64,000 nucleotides of DNA from Chryseobacterium shigense (GTDB lineage: Bacteria; Bacteroidota; Bacteroidia; Flavobacteriales; Weeksellaceae): NCBI RefSeq assembly GCF_900156575.1, contig NZ_FTNY01000002.1, positions 1 to 64,000 of the forward strand, in the 5' to 3' direction. Each line of letters opens with the position of its first letter. Position 1 is the first letter of the stretch. Of this stretch, positions 16,436 to 24,575 are shown one piece after another. Both the position numbers and the translations under genes were made by a program. A model generated the notes under the pieces. That model was given only the letters and a program-made list of their open reading frames with translations, was not told the DNA's origin and ran no database searches.

Positions 16436-16463
16436 AAACCCCGCAAGAAAACTCACGGGGTTT
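16436..16463 (-). terminator. Terminator after carB
   Basis: AAACCCCG and CGGGGTTT form an 8-bp stem around a 12-nt loop. The downstream minus-strand sequence is T-rich but interrupted (TTTATTTTTTATTT). It lies 26 nt past the carB stop and ends the pyrB-carA-carB unit. Confidence 0.7.
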
Positions 16464-16488
16464 GAAATATATTATCTGGTCTCGATGA

Positions 16489-19400
16489 TTACATCGTCTC
16501 CATTTTGAAACTCATGCTTTCAATTACTTTCAGAATGGCTTCTACAGTGTCCATGGATGTTAAACAAGGTACGCCGTTCTCCACACTCATTCTTCTGATC
16601 TGGAATCCGTCTCTTTCTACCTGCTTTCCTTTGGTCATGGTATTCACTACGTACTGCACTTTTCCTTTCTGGATCAGGTCGATCAGGTTGACATCATCTT
16701 CTCCGATTTTATATCCTATTTTACAAGGAATACCTTTTTCTTCAAAGAATTTAGCCGTTCCTTCTGTTGCCCAGATTCTGAAACCAACTTCGTGAAATCT
16801 TGCTGCAAGGTCTGCCGCTTCCTGCTTGTGTTTATCGGCAACTGTGAACAAAATTGACCCGTGCATCGGAACTTTTCTTCCTGCGGCGATCAGTCCTTTG
16901 TAAAGGGCTTTTTCCAAAGTGGTGTCTTTCCCCATTACTTCTCCTGTAGACTTCATTTCAGGTCCCAGAGAGATATCGACCTTCGTTAATTTTGAGAAAG
17001 AGAATACGGGAACTTTTACGAAAACTCCTTCTTTATTTGGAACTAATCCGTTTTTGTATCCTAAATCTTTCAGTTTCTGTCCTAAAATTGCTTTTGTTGC
17101 CAGGTTCGCCATCGGAACTTCTGTAATTTTAGACAGGAATGGAACTGTTCTTGATGACCGTGGATTCACTTCGATCACATAGACGTTTCCTTCGAAAAGG
17201 ACGTACTGGATGTTCATTAAACCAATGACATTCAATCCTTTGGCCAGTCTTTGTGTATAGTCTACCAAAGTATCGATTTCCTCCTGTGAAACATTCTGAG
17301 GCGGATATACTGCAATAGAGTCTCCGGAGTGAACTCCCGCTCTTTCGATGTGTTCCATAATTCCTGGAATAATAACCGTTTCACCATCGCAGATGGCATC
17401 TACTTCCACTTCTTTTCCGGTAATATAACGGTCTACCAAAACCGGGTGTTCCGGGCTTGCATCTACCGCAAATTCCATGTAATGAGCCAATTCGCTTTCA
17501 GTGTAAACAATTTCCATGGCTCTACCTCCCAGTACATAACTTGGACGAACCAAAACCGGATAACCGATCTCGTTGGCAATGGTAATGGCTTCTTCTTTTG
17601 AAGTGGACGTTTTACCTAAAGGCTGTGGAATTCCCATTTCCTGAAGGGCTTTTTCAAATTTATCTCTGTTTTCAGCTCTGTCCAGATCTTCTAATGAAGT
17701 TCCCAGAATTTTCACTCCGTAACTTGCCAGTTTATCAGCTAAGTTAATGGCAGTCTGTCCTCCGAACTGAACCACCACTCCCATTGGCTTTTCAAGATCG
17801 ATGATACTCATTACATCTTCTTCCGTTAAAGGTTCGAAGTATAATTTATCTGAAATCGAGAAGTCTGTAGAAACCGTTTCCGGGTTGTTGTTGATGATGA
17901 TCGCTTCGTACCCCATCTCTTTGATCGCCCAAACCGAATGCACGGTTGCGTAGTCAAATTCAACGCCCTGACCAATTCTGATAGGTCCTGAACCTAAAAC
18001 AATTACTTTTTGTTTATCGGTAACTACACTCTCATTTTCTTCTTCGTAAGTTCCGTAGAAATAAGGAGTTTCACTTTCAAATTCTGCAGCACATGTATCC
18101 ACCATCTTGTAAACAGGGATCACTCCGTTTTCTTTTCTGAAATTGTAAACTTCTCTTTGCTTGGATTCCCATAAATGAGCGATATTCTGATCTGAGAAGC
18201 CTAGTTTTTTAGCCTGAATTAAAGTTTCTTTGTCAAATTTATTGGCTGCAATTACTTTTTCAAAATCAACAAGTTTCTTTAATTTCCAGATGAAGAATTT
18301 ATCAATCTTACTCCATTCTACAATTTGTTCCCAGTCGTAACCTCTTCTTAGGGCGTCGCAAATAATGAACAGTCTTTCGTCATCACAAACTCTGATTCTT
18401 CTTTCAATATCTTCGGCTGTTAATGCTGCTGCCTGTTTTGTTTTTAATCCTAAATGTCTTAATCCTGTTTCTAAAGAACGAACGGCTTTCTGTAAAGATT
18501 CCTCGAAGTTTCTTCCGATGGCCATTACTTCTCCGGTCGCTTTCATCTGGGTAGACAATCTCCTGTCCGCCGTTTCGAATTTATCGAATGGGAATCTTGG
18601 GAATTTTGTCACCACATAGTCAAGGGCAGGCTCAAAACATGCGTATGTTTTTCCTGTCACAGGGTTCATGATCTCGTCAAGCGTTAAACCAACCGCAATT
18701 TTTGCTGCAATTTTCGCGATCGGGTATCCTGTCGCTTTACTTGCCAATGCTGATGAACGGGAAACTCTAGGGTTCACCTCGATGATATAGTAGTTGAATG
18801 AATGCGGGTCTAAAGCCAGCTGAACATTACATCCTCCTTCAATTCCTAAGGCTCTGATGATCTTCAGAGAAGCGTTTCTCAGTAACTGGTACTCTCTGTC
18901 AGAAAGCGTCTGAGAAGGGGCTACTACGATAGAATCCCCTGTGTGAACTCCTACCGGATCTATATTTTCCATGTTACAAACCACAATAGCATTGTCGTTC
19001 GCATCACGCATTACTTCGTATTCAATTTCTTTGAAACCTGCAATTGATCTTTCAATAAGACACTGCGTCACCGGACTGTATTTTAATCCCAGTTCAGCAA
19101 TCTCCTTCAATTCAGCTTCTGTAGAGGCAATCCCACCTCCGGTTCCTCCCATTGTAAAGGCAGGACGAACAATGACAGGATATCCGATTTCTTCAGCAAA
19201 ACGGATCGCTCCTTCTACTGTAGTTACAATATCTGACTCAGGAACCGGTTCGTTAAGCTCTCTCATCAGTTCACGGAAAAGATCTCTGTCTTCCGCTCTG
19301 TTGATCGCAGAAAGTGTTGTTCCCAAAACTTCCACTTTACATTCTTCAAGAATTCCTGATTTTTCCAGCTCTACCGCCATATTCAGACCTGTCTGCCCTC

Positions 19401-19668
19401 CAAGCGTTGGTAGCAAAGCATCCGGACGTTCTTTTCTGATGATGTGGCTTACAAACTGAAGTGAAATCGGCTCGATATATACTTTATCTGCGATTTCTAC
19501 ATCCGTCATAATAGTCGCAGGGTTTGAGTTGATCAAAATCACCTTGTAGCCTTCCTCTCTCAAAGACAGACAAGCCTGCGTTCCTGCGTAATCAAATTCA
19601 GCTGCCTGCCCGATGATGATGGGCCCTGAACCGATTACTAAAATTGTTTTTATGTCGTTTCTTTTCAT
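16489..19668 (-). CDS. carB: Carbamoyl-phosphate synthase large subunit
   Basis: CarB uses ammonia from CarA, bicarbonate and two ATP to make carbamoyl phosphate for pyrimidine and arginine synthesis. From the ATG giving [16 protein letters not shown] the length is 1059 residues, standard for the family; an in-frame TTG at 19686 lies inside a dispersed repeat and is rejected. Two homologous ATP-grasp halves are visible ([19 protein letters not shown] and [19 protein letters not shown]), each with an EVNPR motif. The C-terminal MGS-like regulatory domain begins near [13 protein letters not shown]. It is separated from carA by a four-helix-bundle gene, an unusual insertion. Confidence 0.97.
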   Translation of the reverse strand: MKRNDIKTILVIGSGPIIIGQAAEFDYAGTQACLSLREEGYKVILINSNPATIMTDVEIADKVYIEPISLQFVSHIIRKERPDALLPTLGGQTGLNMAVELEKSGILEECKVEVLGTTLSAINRAEDRDLFRELMRELNEPVPESDIVTTVEGAIRFAEEIGYPVIVRPAFTMGGTGGGIASTEAELKEIAELGLKYSPVTQCLIERSIAGFKEIEYEVMRDANDNAIVVCNMENIDPVGVHTGDSIVVAPSQTLSDREYQLLRNASLKIIRALGIEGGCNVQLALDPHSFNYYIIEVNPRVSRSSALASKATGYPIAKIAAKIAVGLTLDEIMNPVTGKTYACFEPALDYVVTKFPRFPFDKFETADRRLSTQMKATGEVMAIGRNFEESLQKAVRSLETGLRHLGLKTKQAAALTAEDIERRIRVCDDERLFIICDALRRGYDWEQIVEWSKIDKFFIWKLKKLVDFEKVIAANKFDKETLIQAKKLGFSDQNIAHLWESKQREVYNFRKENGVIPVYKMVDTCAAEFESETPYFYGTYEEENESVVTDKQKVIVLGSGPIRIGQGVEFDYATVHSVWAIKEMGYEAIIINNNPETVSTDFSISDKLYFEPLTEEDVMSIIDLEKPMGVVVQFGGQTAINLADKLASYGVKILGTSLEDLDRAENRDKFEKALQEMGIPQPLGKTSTSKEEAITIANEIGYPVLVRPSYVLGGRAMEIVYTESELAHYMEFAVDASPEHPVLVDRYITGKEVEVDAICDGETVIIPGIMEHIERAGVHSGDSIAVYPPQNVSQEEIDTLVDYTQRLAKGLNVIGLMNIQYVLFEGNVYVIEVNPRSSRTVPFLSKITEVPMANLATKAILGQKLKDLGYKNGLVPNKEGVFVKVPVFSFSKLTKVDISLGPEMKSTGEVMGKDTTLEKALYKGLIAAGRKVPMHGSILFTVADKHKQEAADLAARFHEVGFRIWATEGTAKFFEEKGIPCKIGYKIGEDDVNLIDLIQKGKVQYVVNTMTKGKQVERDGFQIRRMSVENGVPCLTSMDTVEAILKVIESMSFKMETM

Positions 19669-19676
19669 AGGTTTAA

Positions 19677-19712
19677 AATGTAACAATTTATCAATCTAAC
19701 AGTGTAACAATG
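19677..19712. repeat. Dispersed 36-bp TGTAACA repeat between four-helix gene and carB
   Basis: This copy matches the one at 8862-8897 at 33 of 36 positions. It lies between the stop of the four-helix-bundle gene and the carB start. It is inverted relative to the repeat at the other end of that gene, so the transcript could form a long stem around the inserted gene. Confidence 0.75.
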
Positions 19713-19713
19713 T

Positions 19714-20076
19714 TTACAAACCGTTTTCCTTTGATAAACTTGTGCTTAAAATTTTATAAATAATTTTCCCAATTTCTATGATCTGTGTTTCCAACTTATC
19801 TTCAAAAGGATAATTTTTGGAATGTTTGCACAGATATAACCAATATTTTGTTTCTTCAAGTTCCTTGGCTGCAATTTTTATCTTATTCACAAAATCTTTT
19901 TTACTGTAAGGATTCTGTGCTTCAAAAGAATTGGCACCAATACTTGTTCCTGAGCGTAATAACTGTTTAGCAATGACGAATTTCTTATGCTGCTCCAATA
20001 ATTCGCAAAACTCAATAATATCTAAAGAGAATTTCACGGTTTTTTCAATTAAAGGATTGTTTTCGAAATTGATCAT
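19714..20076 (-). CDS. Four-helix-bundle protein (S23/IVP family)
   Basis: The 120-residue protein has the family pattern: TVKFSLDIIEFCELL in helix 1, KKFVIAKQLLRSGTSIGANSFEAQNPYSKKDFVNKIKIAAKELEETKYWLYLC across helices 2 and 3, and IIEIGKIIYKILSTSL in helix 4. The core LLRSGTSIGANSFEA is the hallmark of proteins encoded in 23S rRNA intervening sequences and of the related avd proteins of diversity-generating retroelements. Here no rRNA or reverse transcriptase is near; the gene sits between carA and carB, flanked by inverted repeats. The biological role is unknown. Clear family assignment, unusual place. Confidence 0.93.
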   Translation of the reverse strand: MINFENNPLIEKTVKFSLDIIEFCELLEQHKKFVIAKQLLRSGTSIGANSFEAQNPYSKKDFVNKIKIAAKELEETKYWLYLCKHSKNYPFEDKLETQIIEIGKIIYKILSTSLSKENGL

Positions 20077-20082
20077 TTAATT

Positions 20083-20116
20083 ATTGTTAAACTGTTACAT
20101 TTTTAAATTGGTACAT
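20083..20116. repeat. TGTAACA-type repeat overlapping the carA 3' end
   Basis: On the minus strand the sequence from ATGTACCAATTTAAA through AATGTAACAGTTTAACAAT is another member of the TGTAACA repeat family, inverted relative to the copy at 19677-19712. It encodes the last residues of CarA and its stop codon. Confidence 0.6.
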
Positions 20117-21169
20117 TAGATCGATGAACTCATCAAACAAATAGTTTGCATCTTCAGGGCCTGGGCTTGCTTCCGGGTGATATTGTACGGAGAAACAAGG
20201 GTGGATCTTGTGCTTCAGACCTTCATTGGTTCTGTCGTTCAGGGCGATATGAGTTTCTACAAGGTCTGTGTCTTTAAGACTTTCCTGGTCTACTGCATAT
20301 CCGTGGTTTTGAGAAGTGATGGATACTTTGTTTTTCTCAAGATCCAATACCGGGTGGTTTCCTCCTCTGTGTCCGAATTTCAGTTTGAACGTTTTTGCGC
20401 CACATGCCAGACCGATCAGCTGATGTCCAAGACAGATTCCGAAAATCGGAACTTTTCCTAATAATCCGCGGATCATTTCTAAAGCTTGAGGATTATCTTC
20501 AGGATCACCAGGGCCATTTGAAAGCATGATTCCGTCCGGATCCATCAATAGGATTTCTTCGGCTGTTGTATCATGAGAAACTACGGTGATATCACAATTT
20601 CTCTGAGACAATTCTCTGATAATCCCCAGTTTGGAACCAAAATCTACCAACACTACTTTGAATCCTCTTCCCGGATTGGCATAAGAAGTCTTTGTAGAAA
20701 CCATTTCTACCTGATTGATAGGGAAAGTCGTAGATTTCAGCTCTGTTACGACTGTATTTTCATCAGTCTCTGCATTTACGATTTTTCCTTTTACCACTCC
20801 TGAATTACGTAGAATTCTGGTCAATCTTCTGGTATCGATTCCTGAAATCCCTGAAAGGTTTTTCTTTTTAAATAATTCATCTAAAGTCATCTGCGTACGG
20901 AAATTGGAAGGAAGATCGCAAAGTTCTTTTACGATAAGTCCTTTAATGGCCGGCTCGATGCTTTCATAATCATCACGGTTAATACCATAATTTCCGATAA
21001 GCGGATAGGTCATGCAAACAATCTGACCGCAGTATGACGGATCGGAGATCAACTCCTGATACCCTGTCATTCCGGTATTGAAAACTACTTCTCCGGCAGT
21101 TTCCGATTCTGCTCCGAAACCTTCTCCATGAAACACTTCACCGGACTCCAGTATTAATTTTTTCTTCAT
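20087..21169 (-). CDS. carA: Carbamoyl-phosphate synthase small subunit (glutaminase)
   Basis: CarA hydrolyses glutamine and channels ammonia to CarB. The 360 residues comprise the small-subunit N-terminal domain (GEVFHGEGFGAESETAGEVVFNTGMTGYQE) and a class I glutamine amidotransferase domain. Its nucleophile is Cys246 in GICLGHQ, with His331 and Glu333 in YHPEASPGP. The start MKKKLILESGEVFHG is standard. The C-terminal MYQFKNVTV is written by a dispersed repeat rather than by family-conserved sequence. It lies 127 bp after pyrB and before the four-helix-bundle gene and carB; the group is probably one transcript under the pyrB leader. Confidence 0.97.
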   Translation of the reverse strand: MKKKLILESGEVFHGEGFGAESETAGEVVFNTGMTGYQELISDPSYCGQIVCMTYPLIGNYGINRDDYESIEPAIKGLIVKELCDLPSNFRTQMTLDELFKKKNLSGISGIDTRRLTRILRNSGVVKGKIVNAETDENTVVTELKSTTFPINQVEMVSTKTSYANPGRGFKVVLVDFGSKLGIIRELSQRNCDITVVSHDTTAEEILLMDPDGIMLSNGPGDPEDNPQALEMIRGLLGKVPIFGICLGHQLIGLACGAKTFKLKFGHRGGNHPVLDLEKNKVSITSQNHGYAVDQESLKDTDLVETHIALNDRTNEGLKHKIHPCFSVQYHPEASPGPEDANYLFDEFIDLMYQFKNVTV

Positions 21170-21254
21170 TTTATTTATCTCTTTATTCTATTTTATTCTG
21201 TATAATTTCTTTGTACAATGTATAATGTCGGTTGTATAATGTATCTTATGTTCA

Positions 21255-21296
21255 TACATTTTACTTTTTACATTTTACTTTTTACATTTTACTTTT
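21255..21296. repeat. Three tandem 14-bp units in the pyrB-carA gap
   Basis: The 14-bp unit TACATTTTACTTTT occurs three times head to tail. It fills the space between the pyrB stop and upstream AT-rich sequence. Slippage during replication would change the number of units; effect on carA expression is unknown. Confidence 0.75.
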
Positions 21297-22193
21297 TTAC
21301 AATTCTTTAAAGGTATATCCTTCTTTTTCCAGTGCTTCTTTCAGGATGGCCATTCTTGCGAAGACACCGTTCTGCATCTGTTTGAACACTCTTGAGCGTT
21401 CGCATTCCACAAGGTCTGTATCAATTTCAACGCCTCTGTTGATGGGTGCTGGATGCATGATGATCGCTCCCTGTTTCATTCCTTTTTCTCTTTCTTTTGT
21501 CAGACCGTATTTTCTGTGGTACTCGGAAGCGGAGAAACTCATCTGGGCATCGTGTCTTTCGTGCTGAATTCTTAGCAGCATCAGAACATCTACCTCAGCA
21601 ATAAGCTGATCTACTGACAAATAAGTTCCGTTAATCAAAGCGCCTTCATCAAACCAGTGTTCAGGTCCTGAGAAATACACTTTAGCCCCTAATCTTCTTA
21701 ATGCTTCAGCATTAGAGTTGGCTACACGGCTGTGTTTTACATCGCCTACAATGCCTATCTTCAGTCCCTCAAATTTTCCGAATTCCTGATAGATGGTCAT
21801 CAGATCCAGCATACATTGGGACGGATGATTTCCTGTTCCGTCTCCTCCGTTGATCACCGGAATATTGATATTATTTAGTTCTTCAAAATACCGGTCCTTT
21901 TTATCTCTGATAACGACCAGATTTACTCCCAGACTTTCAATCGTTTTTACGGTGTCGTAAAGACTCTCTCCTTTGTTTACAGAACTGTGGGAAGCATCAA
22001 AAGGAACTACCTGCAGGCCAAGCTTTCTTTCTGCCATATCAAAACTTGTCTTTGTTCTTGTACTGTCTTCAAAGAAAAGATTTGAGCAGAAAACTTCTCC
22101 TTCAATTTTTGCAGTTTTCCCGTTGGCAAAAGCCAGTGCTTCGGTCAGTATACTGTTGATTCTCTCGGTACTTAGTTCTGTGATCGTAAACAT
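21297..22193 (-). CDS. pyrB: Aspartate carbamoyltransferase catalytic subunit
   Basis: PyrB joins carbamoyl phosphate and aspartate, the first committed step of pyrimidine synthesis. The 298-residue protein shows the carbamoyl-phosphate loop STRT at 44-47 ([16 protein letters not shown]) and [14 protein letters not shown]. It also has [15 protein letters not shown], the aspartate-side [10 protein letters not shown] and [11 protein letters not shown]. No pyrI regulatory-subunit gene is adjacent, so it probably works as a simple trimer. A leader peptide and a terminator just before the ATG suggest transcription attenuation. It heads the pyrB-carA-carB group. Confidence 0.97.
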   Translation of the reverse strand: MFTITELSTERINSILTEALAFANGKTAKIEGEVFCSNLFFEDSTRTKTSFDMAERKLGLQVVPFDASHSSVNKGESLYDTVKTIESLGVNLVVIRDKKDRYFEELNNINIPVINGGDGTGNHPSQCMLDLMTIYQEFGKFEGLKIGIVGDVKHSRVANSNAEALRRLGAKVYFSGPEHWFDEGALINGTYLSVDQLIAEVDVLMLLRIQHERHDAQMSFSASEYHRKYGLTKEREKGMKQGAIIMHPAPINRGVEIDTDLVECERSRVFKQMQNGVFARMAILKEALEKEGYTFKEL

Positions 22194-22213
22194 AATTCTT
22201 AATTTTTGTGCAT

Positions 22214-22241
22214 AAAAAAAGCGAAGACAGGATCTTCGCTT
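22214..22241 (-). terminator. Attenuator terminator in the pyrB leader
   Basis: On the minus strand AAGCGAAGA pairs with TCTTCGCTT around a 5-nt loop (hairpin 22241-22219) and runs into seven T. It lies after the pyrB promoter and about 20 nt before the pyrB ATG, so it can only act inside the pyrB leader. Its 5' edge overlaps the stop codon of the leader peptide. Confidence 0.85.
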
Positions 22242-22311
22242 AATAATAATAAATATCGTAAAGGGCGCTTTCGCCCGGTAAATCTAATGATATAAATGCT
22301 CTTTTATTCAT
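22240..22311 (-). CDS. Putative pyrB leader peptide (23 codons)
   Basis: An ATG at 22311 opens a 23-codon frame that starts [12 protein letters not shown] and ends YDIYYY, with TAA at 22242-22240. The last codons (TTTACGATATTTATTATTATTAA region) are very U-rich in RNA, as in the E. coli pyrBI leader where low UTP stalls RNA polymerase. The stop codon overlaps the base of the terminator hairpin, so a ribosome reaching it would cover the 5' arm. A GGGCG/CGCCC hairpin lies mid-frame (22263-22276). The consensus promoter ends only about 6 nt before the ATG, so translation may be leaderless. No homology evidence is available; the inference rests on architecture. Confidence 0.6.
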   Translation of the reverse strand: MNKRAFISLDLPGESALYDIYYY

Positions 22312-22317
22312 TAGGTG

Positions 22318-22349
22318 CAAAGATATACTATTTTTACGAATCTGCAAAA
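22318..22349 (-). promoter_or_regulatory. Bacteroidetes-type promoter of pyrB leader
   Basis: TTTTG (22349-22345) and TATCTTTG (22325-22318) are separated by exactly 19 nt and followed by CA, a full match to the phylum consensus. The predicted start is near 22312-22314, about 120 nt before the pyrB ATG. Confidence 0.82.
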
Positions 22350-22433
22350 CTAAAGTTCCAAATAAATTAAAACCGGCATTCCTTCCTTATTTTCATTTAT
22401 AATTGATATTTTTGTTAAAACTCAACCCACCCT

Positions 22434-22895
22434 ATGGATTTAAAGGACAAAATGATTCTCAGCATTATTCAGGAAGACTCTACGCTATCGGTAAAAGAAA
22501 TTTCAGAAAGGATAGGTCTTACGTTTACTCCTACTTATGAACGAATCAAACAGCTGGAGAAACAGGGCATCATTGAGAAATATGTCGGTCTTTTGAATCG
22601 TGAGAAACTGGGTTTGAATATCGTGGTTTACTGTAATGTCCGTCTTAAGGAACAGTCGCAGAAAGTACTGGAAACCTTTGAGAAAAACATCATGAAACAT
22701 GATGAAGTTCAGGAGATTATCAGCCTTTCCGGCGAATACGACTATATGCTTAAAATCATAGCAAAGGATATTAATTCTTATAATGATTTCGCAGTGAATG
22801 TGATCTCAAACATTCCTAATATTGGCCAGTATCACAGTTCTATTGTACTTCACGAGGTGAAAAAATCGACTAAGTTTAAAATTGATCTGGAATAA
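22434..22895 (+). CDS. Lrp/AsnC-family transcriptional regulator
   Basis: The 153-residue protein is a standard Lrp/AsnC regulator. The N-terminal HTH reads DLKDKMILSIIQEDSTLSVKEISERIGLTFTPTYERIKQLEKQGII, a short linker follows (KYVGLLNREKLGLNIVVYCNVRL), and the C-terminal RAM ligand-binding domain includes VQEIISLSGEYDYMLKI and SSIVLHEVKKST. Such proteins form octamers and respond to amino acids. It is transcribed away from pyrB and lies between the arginine operon and the pyrimidine operon, so these are natural candidates for its targets. That is inference from position only; no operator was identified. Confidence 0.93.
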   Translation: MDLKDKMILSIIQEDSTLSVKEISERIGLTFTPTYERIKQLEKQGIIEKYVGLLNREKLGLNIVVYCNVRLKEQSQKVLETFEKNIMKHDEVQEIISLSGEYDYMLKIIAKDINSYNDFAVNVISNIPNIGQYHSSIVLHEVKKSTKFKIDLE

Positions 22896-22913
22896 TCATT
22901 TTTAAATTTAATT

Positions 22914-23044
22914 AAACCATTAAGATTTCTTTAAGTGATTAAGGATAGTTAAGGATTCACTAGCGAATTCTAACAAGCTAACTGCTTTTAAAAATCGTAG
23001 ATTTTCTTAACTCAACTTAAAAGCTTCAATAATCTTAATGGTTC
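22914..23044. repeat. Dispersed inverted repeat downstream of argH
   Basis: AACCATTAAGATT (22915-22927) and AATCTTAATGGTT (23030-23042) are a perfect 13-bp inverted repeat flanking about 100 bp of AT-rich sequence. The right arm together with CTTAAAAGCT is repeated near 49845-49876, so this is a dispersed family. It separates the convergent Lrp and argH genes. Confidence 0.65.
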
Positions 23045-23048
23045 AAAA

Positions 23049-24353
23049 TCAACCAAATAATTTATTCTTCAGCTTATTAAACTGATATTCTATCTTGTCC
23101 AGGCATAGATTCCCTATGCTTCCCTGATGACTGTGGTCTAAGTTTCCGACTTCAAACTCAAATTCATTATTTTCAATCTCCTGCCCTACTTTTACATAAG
23201 CATCGCGGAATGAACTTCCTTTCTTCACTTCTTCATTGATCTTTTCCACACTGAAAAGATATTTGTACTTCCCGTCTTCCAGAATTCCATCTTTTACCTG
23301 GATATTCGGAAGGGTGTAGCTTAAAATCTCAAGACATTCTTTCAGGGAATCGATAGCAGGGAAAAGAATTTCTTTTGTCAGCTGTACGTCTCTGTGGTAT
23401 CCTGACGGCAGATTGTTTGTTAGTAAAATAAGCTCATTCGGTAAAGACTGAATTCTATTGCATCGGGCACGAACCAGTTCAAAAATATCCGGGTTCTTTT
23501 TGTGAGGCATAATACTGCTTCCAGTGGTAAATTCCTTAGGAAAGCTTATAAAATCAAAGTTCTGGCTTAAATATAAACAGACATCATAAGCAAATTTACC
23601 GAGAGTTCCCGCCAAGGTTGCCATGGCCATGGAGAGCATTTTTTCGGATTTTCCACGGGTCATCTGCGCATAAACTGAATTATAGTTCATCGACTGAAAA
23701 CCTAAGTTGTAGGTCGTAATCTCCCGATTAATAGGGAAAGAGGAACCGTATCCTGCGGCTGAACCCAAAGGATTTTTATTGATAATGTTCTTCACCGAAA
23801 ACAACAGTTCAACATCATCTAACAACGCTTCCGCATAGGCTCCAAACCATAATCCAAACGAAGATGGCATGGCAATCTGAAGATGGGTATAGCCGGGAAG
23901 CAATTTACTTTTGTGCTGATCAGCGAGCTTGATTAAAATCTGGAAGAACTCGTCCGTCAAAGCTGTAATTTCACGAATTTCATCCAATAGATAGAGTTTA
24001 ATATCCAACAAAACCTGATCATTTCGTGATCTTGCGGTATGAATTTTCTTTCCGGTATCGCCTAACTTTTCAATGAGTATCGCTTCAATCTGAGAATGGA
24101 TATCTTCTGCTTCTTTATCGATTTCAAAGTCTCCGTTCTCAATATCTTTTAAAATATCTGTCAATACAGAAAGCATCTGTTCTGATTCTTCACCGGAGAT
24201 CATTCCGGTTTCTGCCAACATCTGGCAATGCGCCATAGAACCTTTAACGTCGTATTTTGCTAAACGCTCATCAAAGTCAAGATCTTTTCCGACTGTGAAT
24301 TTGTTGACTAATATATTGGTGGCCAGGTTATCCTTTTGCCATATTTTTTTCAT
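23049..24353 (-). CDS. argH: Argininosuccinate lyase
   Basis: ArgH splits argininosuccinate into arginine and fumarate, the last step of arginine synthesis. The 434 residues show the superfamily signature GSSIMPHKKNPD, the SEKMLSMAMATLAG segment and the N-terminal DIHSQIEAILIEKLGDTGKKIHTARSRNDQV with the catalytic TARSRND region. The start MKKIWQKDNLATNILVNKFTVGKD fits Bacteroidetes ArgH, which are slightly shorter than enterobacterial ones. It is the last gene of the arginine operon, 222 bp after argE, with a dispersed repeat in the gap. Confidence 0.95.
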   Translation of the reverse strand: MKKIWQKDNLATNILVNKFTVGKDLDFDERLAKYDVKGSMAHCQMLAETGMISGEESEQMLSVLTDILKDIENGDFEIDKEAEDIHSQIEAILIEKLGDTGKKIHTARSRNDQVLLDIKLYLLDEIREITALTDEFFQILIKLADQHKSKLLPGYTHLQIAMPSSFGLWFGAYAEALLDDVELLFSVKNIINKNPLGSAAGYGSSFPINREITTYNLGFQSMNYNSVYAQMTRGKSEKMLSMAMATLAGTLGKFAYDVCLYLSQNFDFISFPKEFTTGSSIMPHKKNPDIFELVRARCNRIQSLPNELILLTNNLPSGYHRDVQLTKEILFPAIDSLKECLEILSYTLPNIQVKDGILEDGKYKYLFSVEKINEEVKKGSSFRDAYVKVGQEIENNEFEFEVGNLDHSHQGSIGNLCLDKIEYQFNKLKNKLFG

Positions 24354-24525
24354 AATACTATTCTTTACAATATTTAATTCGTTTCAACCTGCTCAGCAAA
24401 GCCTCTTTAACTATAAAAAAACATCTCCGCATTGAAAAGTTTTCGTTTTTAATTGTCTTTTTGCATAAATCCTTATTAAAAACTGAACTTTGATCTGCCT
24501 GCTGAGCGTGGTTAAAACATTTTTT

Positions 24526-24558
24526 AGATGATAGATTTCAGATGTCAGATATCAGACT
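24526..24558. repeat. Dispersed TCAGATTTCAGA-type repeat (argE-argH gap)
   Basis: The sequence around ATTTCAGATGTCAGATATC is a member of a family also seen at 32697-32730, 39631-39651 and 55043-55078. The units alternate TCAGAT and TTAGAT. No gene or hairpin is evident. Confidence 0.6.
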
Positions 24559-24575
24559 TTTGAAAATCTTGTGTC

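Noticed and set aside
19714..20076. Accessory gene (avd) of a diversity-generating retroelement
   Set aside because: No reverse transcriptase, template repeat or variable target gene lies nearby.
22263..22276. GGGCG/CGCCC hairpin as a terminator
   Set aside because: The stem is only 5 bp and is not followed by a continuous T run; it may be a pause hairpin in the leader instead.
22214..22290. PyrR-type RNA-binding attenuator
   Set aside because: I could not match the known PyrR anti-antiterminator consensus, and no pyrR is adjacent; the leader-peptide layout explains the features better.
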